A DNA stretch of 10,684 nt from Bacteroidales bacterium (GTDB lineage Bacteria; Bacteroidota; Bacteroidia; Bacteroidales; UBA932). The first letter of the stretch is position 1; every line of letters starts with the position of its first letter. Where the stretch lies: the NCBI GenBank assembly GCA_004552615.1, contig SFNZ01000066.1:1-10684 (forward strand). The letters are read 5' to 3'. The translations under genes were made by a program, and so were the position numbers. Of the stretch, positions 5,589 to 10,684 are shown one piece after another. Below the pieces are notes generated by a model, which saw only the letters and a program-made list of their open reading frames with translations, was not told where the DNA came from and ran no database searches.

Positions 5589-7138
5589 TGAAAAGATCAT
5601 CTTTAGCCGCATTGATCGTGACCGTGTGCATCATTGCGCCCGTCATAGTCGGGTATGTGATGCCCACCGGAGAGACCACCCACGAAGGATTCGAGTCGGG
5701 CAACATCCTGAACATCACAGGGGAGTTGGCCAATGATAAGCTGCCGATCTACAACGCCTATTCAGGATCCAAGAATGTGATCTACTCCATGGCCGGCGAT
5801 TACATCGCAGAGGCAAACGTTGAGACATCCGCGGTGTCCCCGTATCCGTCGATGACCGTGGAGTATTGGAAGGAGACCACATGGACGGGAGGAACTGCCC
5901 CCGTGCCGGTCACAGATGGTGGTGTGACCTACAGGCTGTCGGTCTATACCGCACCAACATCGACATACTGGACAGACCATTACAATAATCGGTACCAGAC
6001 GGTGTATGTCTACGCCGACGGTAAGATCGATGGGATCAACAACAACACCGGATTGATCGATGTGGACTTGCGGGATGTCCGTCTGCAGGGTAGCGGCACA
6101 TACTACATGACGATCAGCGCCATGAACAACGACGAGTACACGGATCTGACCTATGGATACGTCATCCATAATTTCAATTGGCGCAACGGATACACCAACC
6201 AGAATGTATGGTTCGTCCTTCGTGCATCGTCCAACCCTGCAGATATCAGTGTCAATTTCCAGTTTGGAAACTGGCCGAACTATCCGATCGTCCAGATCAG
6301 GAACGGGAACTGGCAATTAAACCAATCAGCGGACAACAGTCCGCAGGCCCTGGGTTCCACCAGCGCCTACGAATACGTCCTGGTAGAGATCGATACCTAC
6401 CTTCACAAGTGCAAGCTGTCCGGACTCATCGGCATGAGGGGATTCGCAGACGATTGGAGCGGAAAGGTCGCCAAGACTGTGGAGGTCGGGAGCATGGCCT
6501 ACAACCCGGTCGTCGAGATCGACGTGACCTTCAGCGGTACTTACAGCGCCCTTCAGGGCTGGTTCGTGCCGCGTGCCATGATCCAGACCGGGACAGGCAC
6601 GGGACTGGTCAACGTCTCCGTGAATCCGTCCGGATATTGTGATGTGGACACCGCGCCCTGGGAAGTGCGCCTGGATAATCCTGCCGCTTTCGGTGACTCC
6701 ATCAGATTCACAGGGTCCACAAACCTGTGGTACAACGTGGACAAGACCAACGGAACCATCACCGTGAATGGCGTGAAGGTCCCCATCAGGGGGATGATCA
6801 TCGACTACATCCCCTATGAAGGAGCCCATGCCTTGGAGATCAACGGAACGATCGTGGCCACGGGCCTGGAGAGTTCACCATCGATCTACTTCGCAGGTAA
6901 TTGGTGGGTATATGTCTACTTCACGCAATTATCGGAATATTCTTACAAAACCTATGATTGGGAGCCCGGAGGCTTCGGCATCGATGCCACCGGGTTCTAC
7001 AGCATAGGGCTTCTGTCGTCCGTAGGATGTGCCGTGGCCGGCGGTCTGTCCGGAAGGAGATCTGGAGAACATGCCGGCATCGTGCTGCTTACGTCGGCGA
7101 TCTGCGGACTGATCTACATCATTCTATTGATGGGGTGA
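5588..7138 (+). CDS. Large adhesin/spike-like surface protein
   Basis: A 516-residue protein, the largest in the genome. Residues 6-25 (LAALIVTVCIIAPVIVGYV) are a signal-anchor. The next 440 residues are rich in Tyr, Trp, Asn, Thr and Gly with repeated beta-strand patterns, resembling viral receptor-binding or fibre proteins without a motif I can name. Two hydrophobic segments close the protein (YSIGLLSSVGCAVAGG and AGIVLLTSAICGLIYIILLM). It likely forms the tail or spike that binds the host envelope, comparable in place and design to the end-filament protein of fuselloviruses or the spike of pleolipoviruses. The ATG at 5588 overlaps the previous TGA (TGATG) and follows a G6 run; the open frame upstream to 5450 lies inside the preceding gene and is discounted. 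Confidence 0.85.
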   Translation: MKRSSLAALIVTVCIIAPVIVGYVMPTGETTHEGFESGNILNITGELANDKLPIYNAYSGSKNVIYSMAGDYIAEANVETSAVSPYPSMTVEYWKETTWTGGTAPVPVTDGGVTYRLSVYTAPTSTYWTDHYNNRYQTVYVYADGKIDGINNNTGLIDVDLRDVRLQGSGTYYMTISAMNNDEYTDLTYGYVIHNFNWRNGYTNQNVWFVLRASSNPADISVNFQFGNWPNYPIVQIRNGNWQLNQSADNSPQALGSTSAYEYVLVEIDTYLHKCKLSGLIGMRGFADDWSGKVAKTVEVGSMAYNPVVEIDVTFSGTYSALQGWFVPRAMIQTGTGTGLVNVSVNPSGYCDVDTAPWEVRLDNPAAFGDSIRFTGSTNLWYNVDKTNGTITVNGVKVPIRGMIIDYIPYEGAHALEINGTIVATGLESSPSIYFAGNWWVYVYFTQLSEYSYKTYDWEPGGFGIDATGFYSIGLLSSVGCAVAGGLSGRRSGEHAGIVLLTSAICGLIYIILLMG

Positions 7139-7142
7139 GACA

Positions 7143-7274
7143 ATGACGCAATCGAATCTTGATAAATTCAGTAAGAAGAAAAAGACGAAGACGAACAAGA
7201 AGGCCGCCAAGCCAAAGGCGGCGAACCGTCCCAAATAGTTCACGAAGAAGAAGGCGACCGCTTCGAAGAAGTGA
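7143..7274 (+). CDS. Lysine-rich basic peptide with in-frame amber codon (candidate pyrrolysine)
   Basis: The ATG at 7143 follows a GGGGTGA site (7133-7139). The first 31 codons encode a very basic peptide (11 Lys, 1 Arg; motif KKKKTKTNKK) and reach a TAG at 7236-7238. The frame then continues for 11 codons of the same character (FTKKKATASKK) and ends at TGA 7272-7274, six bases before a terminator hairpin. No other gene here ends in TAG. In pyrrolysine-using methanogens TAG is decoded as an amino acid, so the likely product is 43 residues with 16 Lys and one pyrrolysine. If TAG is read as stop, the gene is 7143-7238. A tail this basic suggests nucleic-acid condensation, as proposed for fusellovirus VP2. 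It closes the structural operon. Confidence 0.7.
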
Positions 7275-7280
7275 ACAAAC

Positions 7281-7310
7281 AGGGCCGAAAGGCCCTTTCA
7301 GTTTTGTTTT
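7281..7310 (+). terminator. GNRA-loop hairpin terminator of structural operon
   Basis: Arms agggcc (7281-7286) and ggccct (7291-7296) make a perfect 6-bp stem with a GAAA tetraloop, followed by a T-rich run (ttcagttttgtttt). It begins six bases after the TGA at 7274, which fits a transcript end there and indirectly supports translation through the TAG at 7236. Confidence 0.75.
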
Positions 7311-7320
7311 CCCTGCTCAT

Positions 7321-7329
7321 AAATTTTAA
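7321..7329 (+). promoter_or_regulatory. TATA-like box before structured region
   Basis: AAATTTTAA follows the terminator of the structural operon. Transcription would begin near 7350 and run into the stem-loop block at 7371-7470. No well-supported protein gene follows directly, so an RNA product or leader is plausible. Confidence 0.35.
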
Positions 7330-7370
7330 TGGCCGAAAATACACAAAAAGGGTAGGGTAAACGTGCACAG

Positions 7371-7470
7371 AATCCGAAGTTAAGTTAACATTCGGGAGGC
7401 CTAGACACACAGGCCAGGAATGAGACCTTATGCGTACAGGCGAAAATCTCGGAAAGCCTGCGCCTCCCGT
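7371..7470 (+). ncRNA. Candidate structured RNA (GC-rich closing stem)
   Basis: An 8-bp GC-rich stem, cgggaggc (7393-7400) with gcctcccg (7462-7469), encloses a 61-nt region. Inside, caggc (7437-7441) pairs with gcctg (7456-7460). A competing hairpin, ggcct (7398-7402) with aggcc (7411-7415), would displace part of the closing stem, so two folds are possible. Just upstream, ccgaa (7374-7378) can pair with ttcgg (7391-7395). I match it to no known RNA class; the short gaagttaag resemblance to 5S rRNA does not extend. It could be a small regulatory RNA, a packaging signal or an origin structure. Confidence 0.4.
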
Positions 7471-7634
7471 CACCAACAATATCTGGAGTAGCAACACTCT
7501 ATAAAATGTTTTTCAGCCAACCAATCAAATCTCAAAAATGCCCGGTATCGGAGGATCCTTATCGGCAGATCCTGCGCCGGAGGCGTTCGCAAAAAATTTT
7601 CAACGTTTTTATTAAATATTCGGATTTGAATACA
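7471..7634. other. AT-rich noncoding stretch
   Basis: There is no convincing gene. It holds a 6-bp hairpin (aggatc 7552-7557 with gatcct 7568-7573), a small cgcc-gga-ggcg hairpin near 7575-7585, and then an AT-rich block from 7591 to 7644 with A6TTTT and TTTTTATTAAATATT, which could be a promoter or a duplex-unwinding element. A basic open frame crosses it only if a TAG at 7489 is read through; I regard that as weak. Confidence 0.5.
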
Positions 7635-7644
7635 AAAATTATAC
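7635..7644 (+). promoter_or_regulatory. AAAATTATAC element, third copy
   Basis: AAAATTATAC is also present at 2511-2520 and 2542-2551 in the divergent promoter region. All three copies lie in non-coding DNA ahead of plus-strand transcription units, so it is either a TATA element or a shared regulator site. A start about 25 nt downstream would be near 7665, at the head of the small-RNA candidate. Confidence 0.4.
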
Positions 7645-7709
7645 TTTTTCAGCCGTTGCGGCATTGAACTTACTAAAAAACTAGTGGGTACCCTGTCTAG
7701 TAAGATATT

Positions 7710-7734
7710 GGGTGTGGGGGTCTGGGGGAGAGGG
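7710..7734 (+). other. Canonical G-quadruplex motif
   Basis: Four G-runs of 3, 5, 5 and 3 bases are separated by three 3-nt loops (tgt, tct, aga). This meets the classic G3+N1-7 pattern with short equal loops and should fold very stably in DNA or RNA. The last G-run is also part of the 5' arm of the terminator stem at 7731-7745, so the two structures exclude each other. Confidence 0.8.
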
Positions 7735-7750
7735 TCTTAGACCCTTTTTT
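7731..7750 (+). terminator. Hairpin plus T6 terminator
   Basis: Arms agggtct (7731-7737) and agaccct (7739-7745) are perfectly complementary; a 3-nt loop is reached if the innermost pair opens. T6 follows (7745-7750). It lies between the noncoding block and the GT tract and would insulate the accessory operon from upstream transcription. Confidence 0.6.
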
Positions 7751-7819
7751 GAAAAATCGGTGTGTGGTGTAATGTGGTCTTGTGTGCCATGTGATAGTGG
7801 TTGGAGTCTGTGTATCTTG

Positions 7820-7855
<36 letters not shown>

Positions 7856-7856
7856 G

Positions 7857-7866
7857 TAATAAATAC
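7857..7866 (+). promoter_or_regulatory. TATA-like promoter of accessory operon
   Basis: TAATAAATAC is placed so that transcription would start near 7886. The leader would then begin with a hairpin, gaccg (7887-7891) with cggtc (7901-7905), that ends directly at the AGGA ribosome site (7906-7909) of the first gene. A hairpin touching the ribosome site is a possible point of translational control. Confidence 0.5.
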
Positions 7867-7917
7867 TAGAGACGAAATGACATAGCGACCGCCTCGGAAA
7901 CGGTCAGGAATGATTGA

Positions 7918-8295
7918 ATGAAAACATCCATTGGGATGTATCAGATAGCTAAGGCTATCTGCATACGCAAAAAACAAATCCTGAGGAATGAGCGCCATGT
8001 GGCTGGCTTCGGGATGACGATAGAAGATCTAAAGAAAGTGTACGCCAGAAATGGATACAATATCTCAGATGACAAGAATACTGTAATGGCCCGTCATCTC
8101 GAAAACTGGGAGCTTGGAGGCATGGCCAAGATCTCCGGAGGGATCGTCTTCTTCTACCTGGACATTAAAAATCTGTCAGAGTACCAAGCCAATCAATTAC
8201 TGCTTGATGCGCTCAAGACCAACCCAGAATACGAATTCGTCCAATACATGGACGACATCGAGACAACCGCCGGAGCTGAAGAGGTGATCTCGTGA
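7918..8295 (+). CDS. Hypothetical protein, tandem paralog A (first gene of accessory operon)
   Basis: A 125-residue soluble protein. Residues 1-30 form a basic helix (MYQIAKAICIRKKQILR). The segment around residues 33-52 (MTIEDLKKVYARNGYNIS) closely resembles LTMRELRTVYAENGYRIA in the next gene, and both N-termini begin MKxSxxM. The two are therefore paralogs. The centre (DLKKVYARNGYN) could be part of a helix-turn-helix, and the C-terminus is acidic. The family is unknown to me. A first gene after a regulated-looking leader often encodes an early regulator, but that is inference. Start: ATG at 7918 with AGGA eight bases upstream. Confidence 0.8.
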   Translation: MKTSIGMYQIAKAICIRKKQILRNERHVAGFGMTIEDLKKVYARNGYNISDDKNTVMARHLENWELGGMAKISGGIVFFYLDIKNLSEYQANQLLLDALKTNPEYEFVQYMDDIETTAGAEEVIS

Positions 8296-8663
8296 AGAAC
8301 TCGGCAACGATGTTCAAACTGTGCCTTATGCTCGCGATGGAAAAGGGATACAGGGCGAACAGCAAGCTAGGCCTATTCGGGCTGTATCTCACGATGCGCG
8401 AGCTCAGAACAGTATATGCCGAAAACGGGTACAGGATCGCGTCCAAGAAGATTCCCGAGCACGTGGAAAAGTGGAAGTGGATAGGAGACGTCGAGAGCGT
8501 CGGAGACATCTCCGACATCAACAAAAGCGATGATGCAAGCGTGTGGTTCTGCGTTCCCCGGGAGGAAATGACCGTCTGCATGGTTCATGCTGAGAAGGCC
8601 GGGTTTGAGGAAAAGAACGTCATAACCAGGCCGCAGGATGTAAGGGAGGTGCTCAGATGGTGA
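8292..8663 (+). CDS. Hypothetical protein, tandem paralog B
   Basis: A 123-residue soluble protein paralogous to the previous one over about the first 70 residues; they share the pattern (T)(M/I)x(E/D)L(K/R)xVYAxNGYxI and a following H-x-E-x-W segment. The C-terminal halves differ. It starts at GTG 8292, overlapping the upstream TGA as GTGA, with a perfect GAGGTGAT ribosome site at 8281-8288. Likely a DNA- or protein-binding accessory factor of the virus; no enzyme motif or membrane segment is visible. Confidence 0.8.
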   Translation: MKNSATMFKLCLMLAMEKGYRANSKLGLFGLYLTMRELRTVYAENGYRIASKKIPEHVEKWKWIGDVESVGDISDINKSDDASVWFCVPREEMTVCMVHAEKAGFEEKNVITRPQDVREVLRW

Positions 8664-8929
8664 AGGTAAGGTGCCCCCATTGCGGCGGATCTCTGGACGT
8701 GTGCATCGAGTCCGGAGACATCCGCAGGATCGAGCGTGCCGCCGGTACTACTGCTTTCATCACAGGAAGCGAGATCCTGGCCAGGAAGGCCGCCGGGCTG
8801 ACCGACCATCCCGAGGTGGTCCTGCACACCATCGAGGCCACCAAGGCCCTGGAAGAGGCCTATCAGGCCCTCGTGAGGGACCTCGACGACTGGGCGGATG
8901 TGAAGGAGAAGAAGGAGGGGATTCTGTGA
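8657..8929 (+). CDS. Small protein with N-terminal CPHCGG zinc-knuckle-like motif
   Basis: A 90-residue protein. It begins with VRCPHCGGSLDVCI, a CxxC knuckle with a third Cys ten residues on, typical of half a zinc ribbon. The remainder is helical: a basic/acidic middle (IRRIERA) and a long amphipathic helix from about residue 55 to the end (ATKALEEAYQALVRDLDDWA) that could form a coiled coil. With only one clear CxxC it probably binds metal as a dimer, or not at all. A role in nucleic-acid or protein binding is suggested by the motif only. The ATG at 8657 overlaps the previous gene by 7 bases and follows GGGAGG. Confidence 0.8.
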   Translation: MVKVRCPHCGGSLDVCIESGDIRRIERAAGTTAFITGSEILARKAAGLTDHPEVVLHTIEATKALEEAYQALVRDLDDWADVKEKKEGIL

Positions 8930-9090
8930 ACCGCGACAGGATCCTTATCCCGATCGAGACCTGCGAGCTCACTTTCTCCGAGCTCATGGAGGAAATACAC
9001 CGCCTTATCGATGAGAATCCGGATGATGAAATATTCCTCGACGGCGACGCTTACGCGATCGTGGCCAGGCCCAGGAGGGGGAAGGCATGA
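8926..9090 (+). CDS. Small acidic hypothetical protein
   Basis: A 54-residue protein starting at GTG 8926, which overlaps the preceding TGA as GTGA behind an AGGAGGGG site. A longer open frame upstream (to 8671) overlaps the zinc-knuckle gene and is rejected. The middle is acidic (SELMEEIHRLIDENPDDE), followed by a beta-hairpin-like IFLDGDAYAIVARPR and a basic tail. No family recognised. Confidence 0.72.
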   Translation: MNRDRILIPIETCELTFSELMEEIHRLIDENPDDEIFLDGDAYAIVARPRRGKA

Positions 9091-9563
9091 AGATTACCGA
9101 AATGCTCGAACAGCACCCCGAGATCGAATACATATGCTTACTTTGGATCTGGAAAGATAATGGGTGCGAGACCAATTTTATTCGCACCGGGGATTGGCTC
9201 CCGGCTAAGCCCATATATAAAACAGACGAACTTGATCTAGAATATTCTTACATTGGCCCATACATAAGCGATGATGATAAGGCCCAATTCATCGATTGGA
9301 TGATAGGCTATGATTCCGATGAAAAATTCGAGGATCTGCGCGTTGAGGACATTAAGATTTTCGGATCACCCATAGACTACGGTCTGAAGGTGAAATGCCT
9401 TTTAGCAATCCAGTGTGAAGAGAACCCGAACGTCTGGGGGAAAGGGTGGAACGCCGATTTCACATTTGAAGACGTTAAATGGGGCAGCTATTGTGCTGAT
9501 CCTGATGGAGTCTTCGACGAAAAAACCTTTGATCTACTCTGGGAAAGGAAGTTGATCCAATGA
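9087..9563 (+). CDS. Hypothetical protein, AT-rich gene
   Basis: A 158-residue acidic soluble protein, rich in Trp and aromatic residues (YICLLWIWKDNG, QFIDWMIGYDSDEKF, FTFEDVKWGSYC). There is no membrane segment, signal or catalytic motif I can name. The start is ATG 9087, overlapping the previous TGA as ATGA and preceded by GGAGGGGG. Codon use is more AT-rich than in the flanking genes (many aat, ata, gat, aaa codons), suggesting later acquisition. It is the largest gene of the accessory operon and may be an anti-host or accessory function, but this is only a guess from its position and size. Confidence 0.8.
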   Translation: MKITEMLEQHPEIEYICLLWIWKDNGCETNFIRTGDWLPAKPIYKTDELDLEYSYIGPYISDDDKAQFIDWMIGYDSDEKFEDLRVEDIKIFGSPIDYGLKVKCLLAIQCEENPNVWGKGWNADFTFEDVKWGSYCADPDGVFDEKTFDLLWERKLIQ

Positions 9564-9775
9564 TTGACAGAGAAAAGGCAATCAGAAAGGCCGCCCTCGA
9601 CTATGCGGAGCAGACCGGAGAAGTTGACCCGGATTCCCTCAGATTCCTTGGATTCGGTGCTGCAGAGGTCCGCCCGGTGCTAAGGGATCTCTATGAGCTG
9701 GGCGACCTGGAGAGGACCACACGCGGCACGGATGTGCGCTACCACATCCCCACCATCCAGAGGGGGAGACCATGA
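9560..9775 (+). CDS. Mini winged-helix DNA-binding protein 1
   Basis: A 71-residue protein with the secondary-structure pattern of a winged helix: helix 1 (REKAIRKAALDYAEQ), a turn, helix 2/3 (GAAEVRPVLRDLYELGDL), then a wing hairpin (ERTTRGTDVRYHIP). The hydrophobic spacing and final beta strand match archaeal wHTH regulators. It is little more than the DNA-binding domain. The ATG overlaps the previous TGA (ATGA). Probably a transcription or replication regulator of the element; target sites unknown. Confidence 0.78.
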   Translation: MIDREKAIRKAALDYAEQTGEVDPDSLRFLGFGAAEVRPVLRDLYELGDLERTTRGTDVRYHIPTIQRGRP

Positions 9776-9963
9776 CCACGCTTAACGATATCAAGGCGGC
9801 CATCACCATGTCCATCGACCCCATGGAAGAGATCCTGGACGATCTGGTTGATGAGGATATGATGAACTACAATGTGGAGACCCTGGAGTTCATCGAATAC
9901 TTGGAGAAGGCTATCGACTACCTCAAGGATGCCCGCAACAAGGTGGAGGACCTGATAGGATGA
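9772..9963 (+). CDS. Small HTH-like protein with coiled-coil tail
   Basis: A 63-residue acidic protein. The first half (LNDIKAAITMSIDPMEEILDD) has the helix-turn-helix spacing seen in its neighbours but lacks a wing. The second half (ETLEFIEYLEKAIDYLKDA) is a heptad-patterned helix suited to dimerisation. With few basic residues it may bind protein rather than DNA, for example as a partner of the adjacent winged-helix proteins. The start overlaps the previous stop as ATGA and follows GAGGGGGAG. Confidence 0.72.
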   Translation: MTTLNDIKAAITMSIDPMEEILDDLVDEDMMNYNVETLEFIEYLEKAIDYLKDARNKVEDLIG

Positions 9964-10169
9964 CGGTCACACCCGACCTTATTGATCTGGTCCTGTCCGT
10001 GATAATCAACCATTCGGGGATCTCCACCGCCAAGGTCGCCATGGCCGTCGATATCGACCCTGTGACCGCATCCGAGGCCCTGGCCGAACTCTATCGCAGG
10101 TCCGAGATCGAGAAGAAGACAGACCGCGACGGAACGGTCAGATGGTATGATCCGGAACAGCCGAGGTAA
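9960..10169 (+). CDS. Mini winged-helix DNA-binding protein 2
   Basis: A 69-residue protein: helix 1 (PDLIDLVLSVIINH), helix 2 (STAKVAMAV), recognition helix (DPVTASEALAELYRRSEI) and wing (EKKTDRDGTVRWYDP). This is a clean winged-helix layout with a conserved-looking hydrophobic core, related in form to the genes at 9560 and 10174. The start overlaps the previous stop (ATGA). It ends with TAA, one of the few TAA stops here. A regulator role is likely; the operator is unknown. Confidence 0.8.
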   Translation: MTVTPDLIDLVLSVIINHSGISTAKVAMAVDIDPVTASEALAELYRRSEIEKKTDRDGTVRWYDPEQPR

Positions 10170-10173
10170 TCCC

Positions 10174-10326
10174 ATGCGGCCGATCCGGGACAATCCGGGG
10201 GCGGATCTCCGGATGATTTCGGACATCACCGACCTGTCGGACGATGATATATTTGTCTCGATGCGTGCGTTGATCAGAGACGGTGCCGTCAGGACTGATG
10301 GCGATAATCATTATTGGTTGATCTGA
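10174..10326 (+). CDS. Mini winged-helix protein 3 (50 residues)
   Basis: ATG CGG CCG... to TGA gives 50 residues. After a short basic lead the protein reads as helix (ADLRMISDIT), helix (SDDDIFVSMRALIRDGAV) and wing (RTDGDNHYWLI), the same fold as its two neighbours, cut to the minimum. A GAGGTAAT ribosome site (10163-10170) overlaps the previous stop and stands at a proper distance from the ATG. The reading frame is closed by TGA just before the next gene. Confidence 0.72.
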   Translation: MRPIRDNPGADLRMISDITDLSDDDIFVSMRALIRDGAVRTDGDNHYWLI

Positions 10327-10336
10327 GGTGAAAAAG

Positions 10337-10576
10337 ATGGTGGATTCAAAGATAGAAAAGATTGAAATGAAGATGAAGAAGGTGAACGACGCGTATTGTA
10401 CCTTGGCCCTGTTCATGGCCGGAGTGGCCATGGCCGGGCTTATCCGGAGCAACTTCAATTACAGGTTTTTTACAACCTGTTTTGTAATCATGTCCGTGAT
10501 CTATCTGGTCGCCACGTCCTATTTCAGATATGACATGGCCCGTTCAAGGAAAAAGGATCCTCCGATGGAGATCTGA
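10337..10576 (+). CDS. Small two-helix membrane protein, last gene of plus operon
   Basis: About 79 residues. A charged N-terminal helix (KIEKIEMKMKKVNDAY) precedes two transmembrane segments (LALFMAGVAMAGLI and FFTTCFVIMSVIYLVATSY), with a basic/acidic tail (MARSRKKDPPMEI). I use the ATG at 10337 because GAGGTG (10325-10330) then lies six bases upstream; a GTG at 10328 would add three residues. It could be a holin-like, superinfection-exclusion or virion membrane protein. There is no homology I recognise. Transcription runs from it into the hairpin cluster at the circle junction. Confidence 0.8.
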   Translation: MVDSKIEKIEMKMKKVNDAYCTLALFMAGVAMAGLIRSNFNYRFFTTCFVIMSVIYLVATSYFRYDMARSRKKDPPMEI

Positions 10577-10585
10577 TCATTATTA

Positions 10586-10684
10586 CATTCTCACCATGAG
10601 AATGATAAACAGGGTCGGGACATCCCGACCCATTTCTACAAAAACGTAGATTGAAAATCTGACACGAAAACCCATCCTTTTCGT
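10586..10684. repeat. Terminal direct repeat, copy 2 (circle closure overlap)
   Basis: Exact second copy of bases 1-99. Removing it leaves a 10,585-bp circle. Everything annotated in 1-99 (the hairpin cluster) also applies here. Confidence 0.93.

Larger units (their letters stand above)
7652..7750 (+). ncRNA. Candidate small RNA ending in a hairpin-T6 terminator
   Basis: Stem-loops follow one another: gccg/cggc (7652-7662), cttacta/tagtaag (7669-7675 with 7698-7704; actag/ctagt is an alternative pairing), then the terminator at 7731-7750. A TATA-like element lies just upstream at 7635-7644. There is no ribosome-binding site or open frame. Promoter, folded body and terminator in under 120 bp is the usual form of a small untranslated RNA, although origin-linked DNA structure is an equal possibility. 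Confidence 0.35.

Noticed and set aside
5762..6316. Minus-strand open frame of 184 codons inside the large surface-protein gene
   Set aside because: Shadow of the 516-residue gene, which has a signal-anchor, C-terminal helices and operon context; the shadow has no ribosome site.
6178..6642. Plus-strand frame of 154 codons overlapping the same surface gene
   Set aside because: Out-of-frame Arg/Gln-rich translation of the surface gene; no start signal.
7371..7470. Possible 5S rRNA fragment, because of gaagttaag
   Set aside because: Only nine bases agree; the helices and conserved loops of 5S rRNA are absent.
7371..7470. tRNA-like cloverleaf
   Set aside because: Three arms can be drawn but there is no TTCRA loop, no proper anticodon arm and no 7-bp acceptor stem with the correct spacing.
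7877..7921. Upstream mini frame with TAG overlapping the start at 7918
   Set aside because: Its ATG lies before the expected transcription start (about 7886) and has no ribosome site; the overlap is probably chance.
8671..8925. N-terminal extension of the 54-residue protein
   Set aside because: It overlaps the zinc-knuckle gene out of frame and is Arg/Gly-rich; the GTG at 8926 has a strong ribosome site and overlaps the previous stop.

Overview
The window is one complete, compact circular DNA element. Its last 99 bases (10586-10684) repeat bases 1-99 exactly, which is what an assembler leaves when it closes a circle, so the unit is 10,585 bp. Expression signals look archaeal: TATA-like boxes about 25 nt upstream of starts, strong GGAGG/GAGGTGAT Shine-Dalgarno sites, and one apparently leaderless gene. 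There is no integrase, recognisable replication initiator, CRISPR array, rRNA or tRNA. The best reading is a small virus of a euryarchaeon. I infer a pyrrolysine-using methanogen such as Methanomassiliicoccales, because TAG ends none of the other genes and the only TAG closing a gene is followed by an in-frame, equally lysine-rich continuation that stops at TGA just before a terminator hairpin.

Layout. (1) Minus-strand operon, 2436 to 117: two proteins each with one C-terminal membrane anchor, two small soluble proteins, and a P-loop ATPase with a C-terminal helix-turn-helix. This looks like a packaging or assembly module. (2) A 121-bp divergent promoter region, 2437-2557. (3) Plus-strand structural operon, 2558-7274: three related double-hydrophobic-helix proteins that resemble spindle-virus capsid proteins, the third carrying about 230 extra residues between its two helices; two small multi-helix membrane proteins; two large ectodomain proteins anchored at both ends; and a tiny lysine-rich peptide, possibly a genome-condensing protein, ending in the candidate pyrrolysine extension and a GNRA-loop terminator.

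(4) A 643-bp noncoding region, 7275-7917, is unusually dense in structure: promoter-like elements, a GC-rich stem-loop array that may be an RNA, a second small-RNA candidate, a textbook G-quadruplex motif overlapping a hairpin-T6 terminator, and a perfect (GT)14 tract. It is my best candidate for a replication origin or regulatory hub. (5) Plus-strand early/accessory operon, 7918-10576: ten tightly packed small genes including a tandem paralog pair, a zinc-knuckle-like protein, a run of miniature winged-helix proteins and a terminal membrane protein. (6) The two transcription directions converge on a cluster of five hairpins around the circle junction (10577-116).

The gene set (small hydrophobic capsid-like proteins, basic peptide, large adhesin-like membrane proteins, one ATPase, many small HTH proteins) fits a fusellovirus/halspivirus-like spindle-shaped virus. 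A pleolipovirus-like membrane-vesicle virion is the main alternative. Most individual proteins are not recognisable to me by name.
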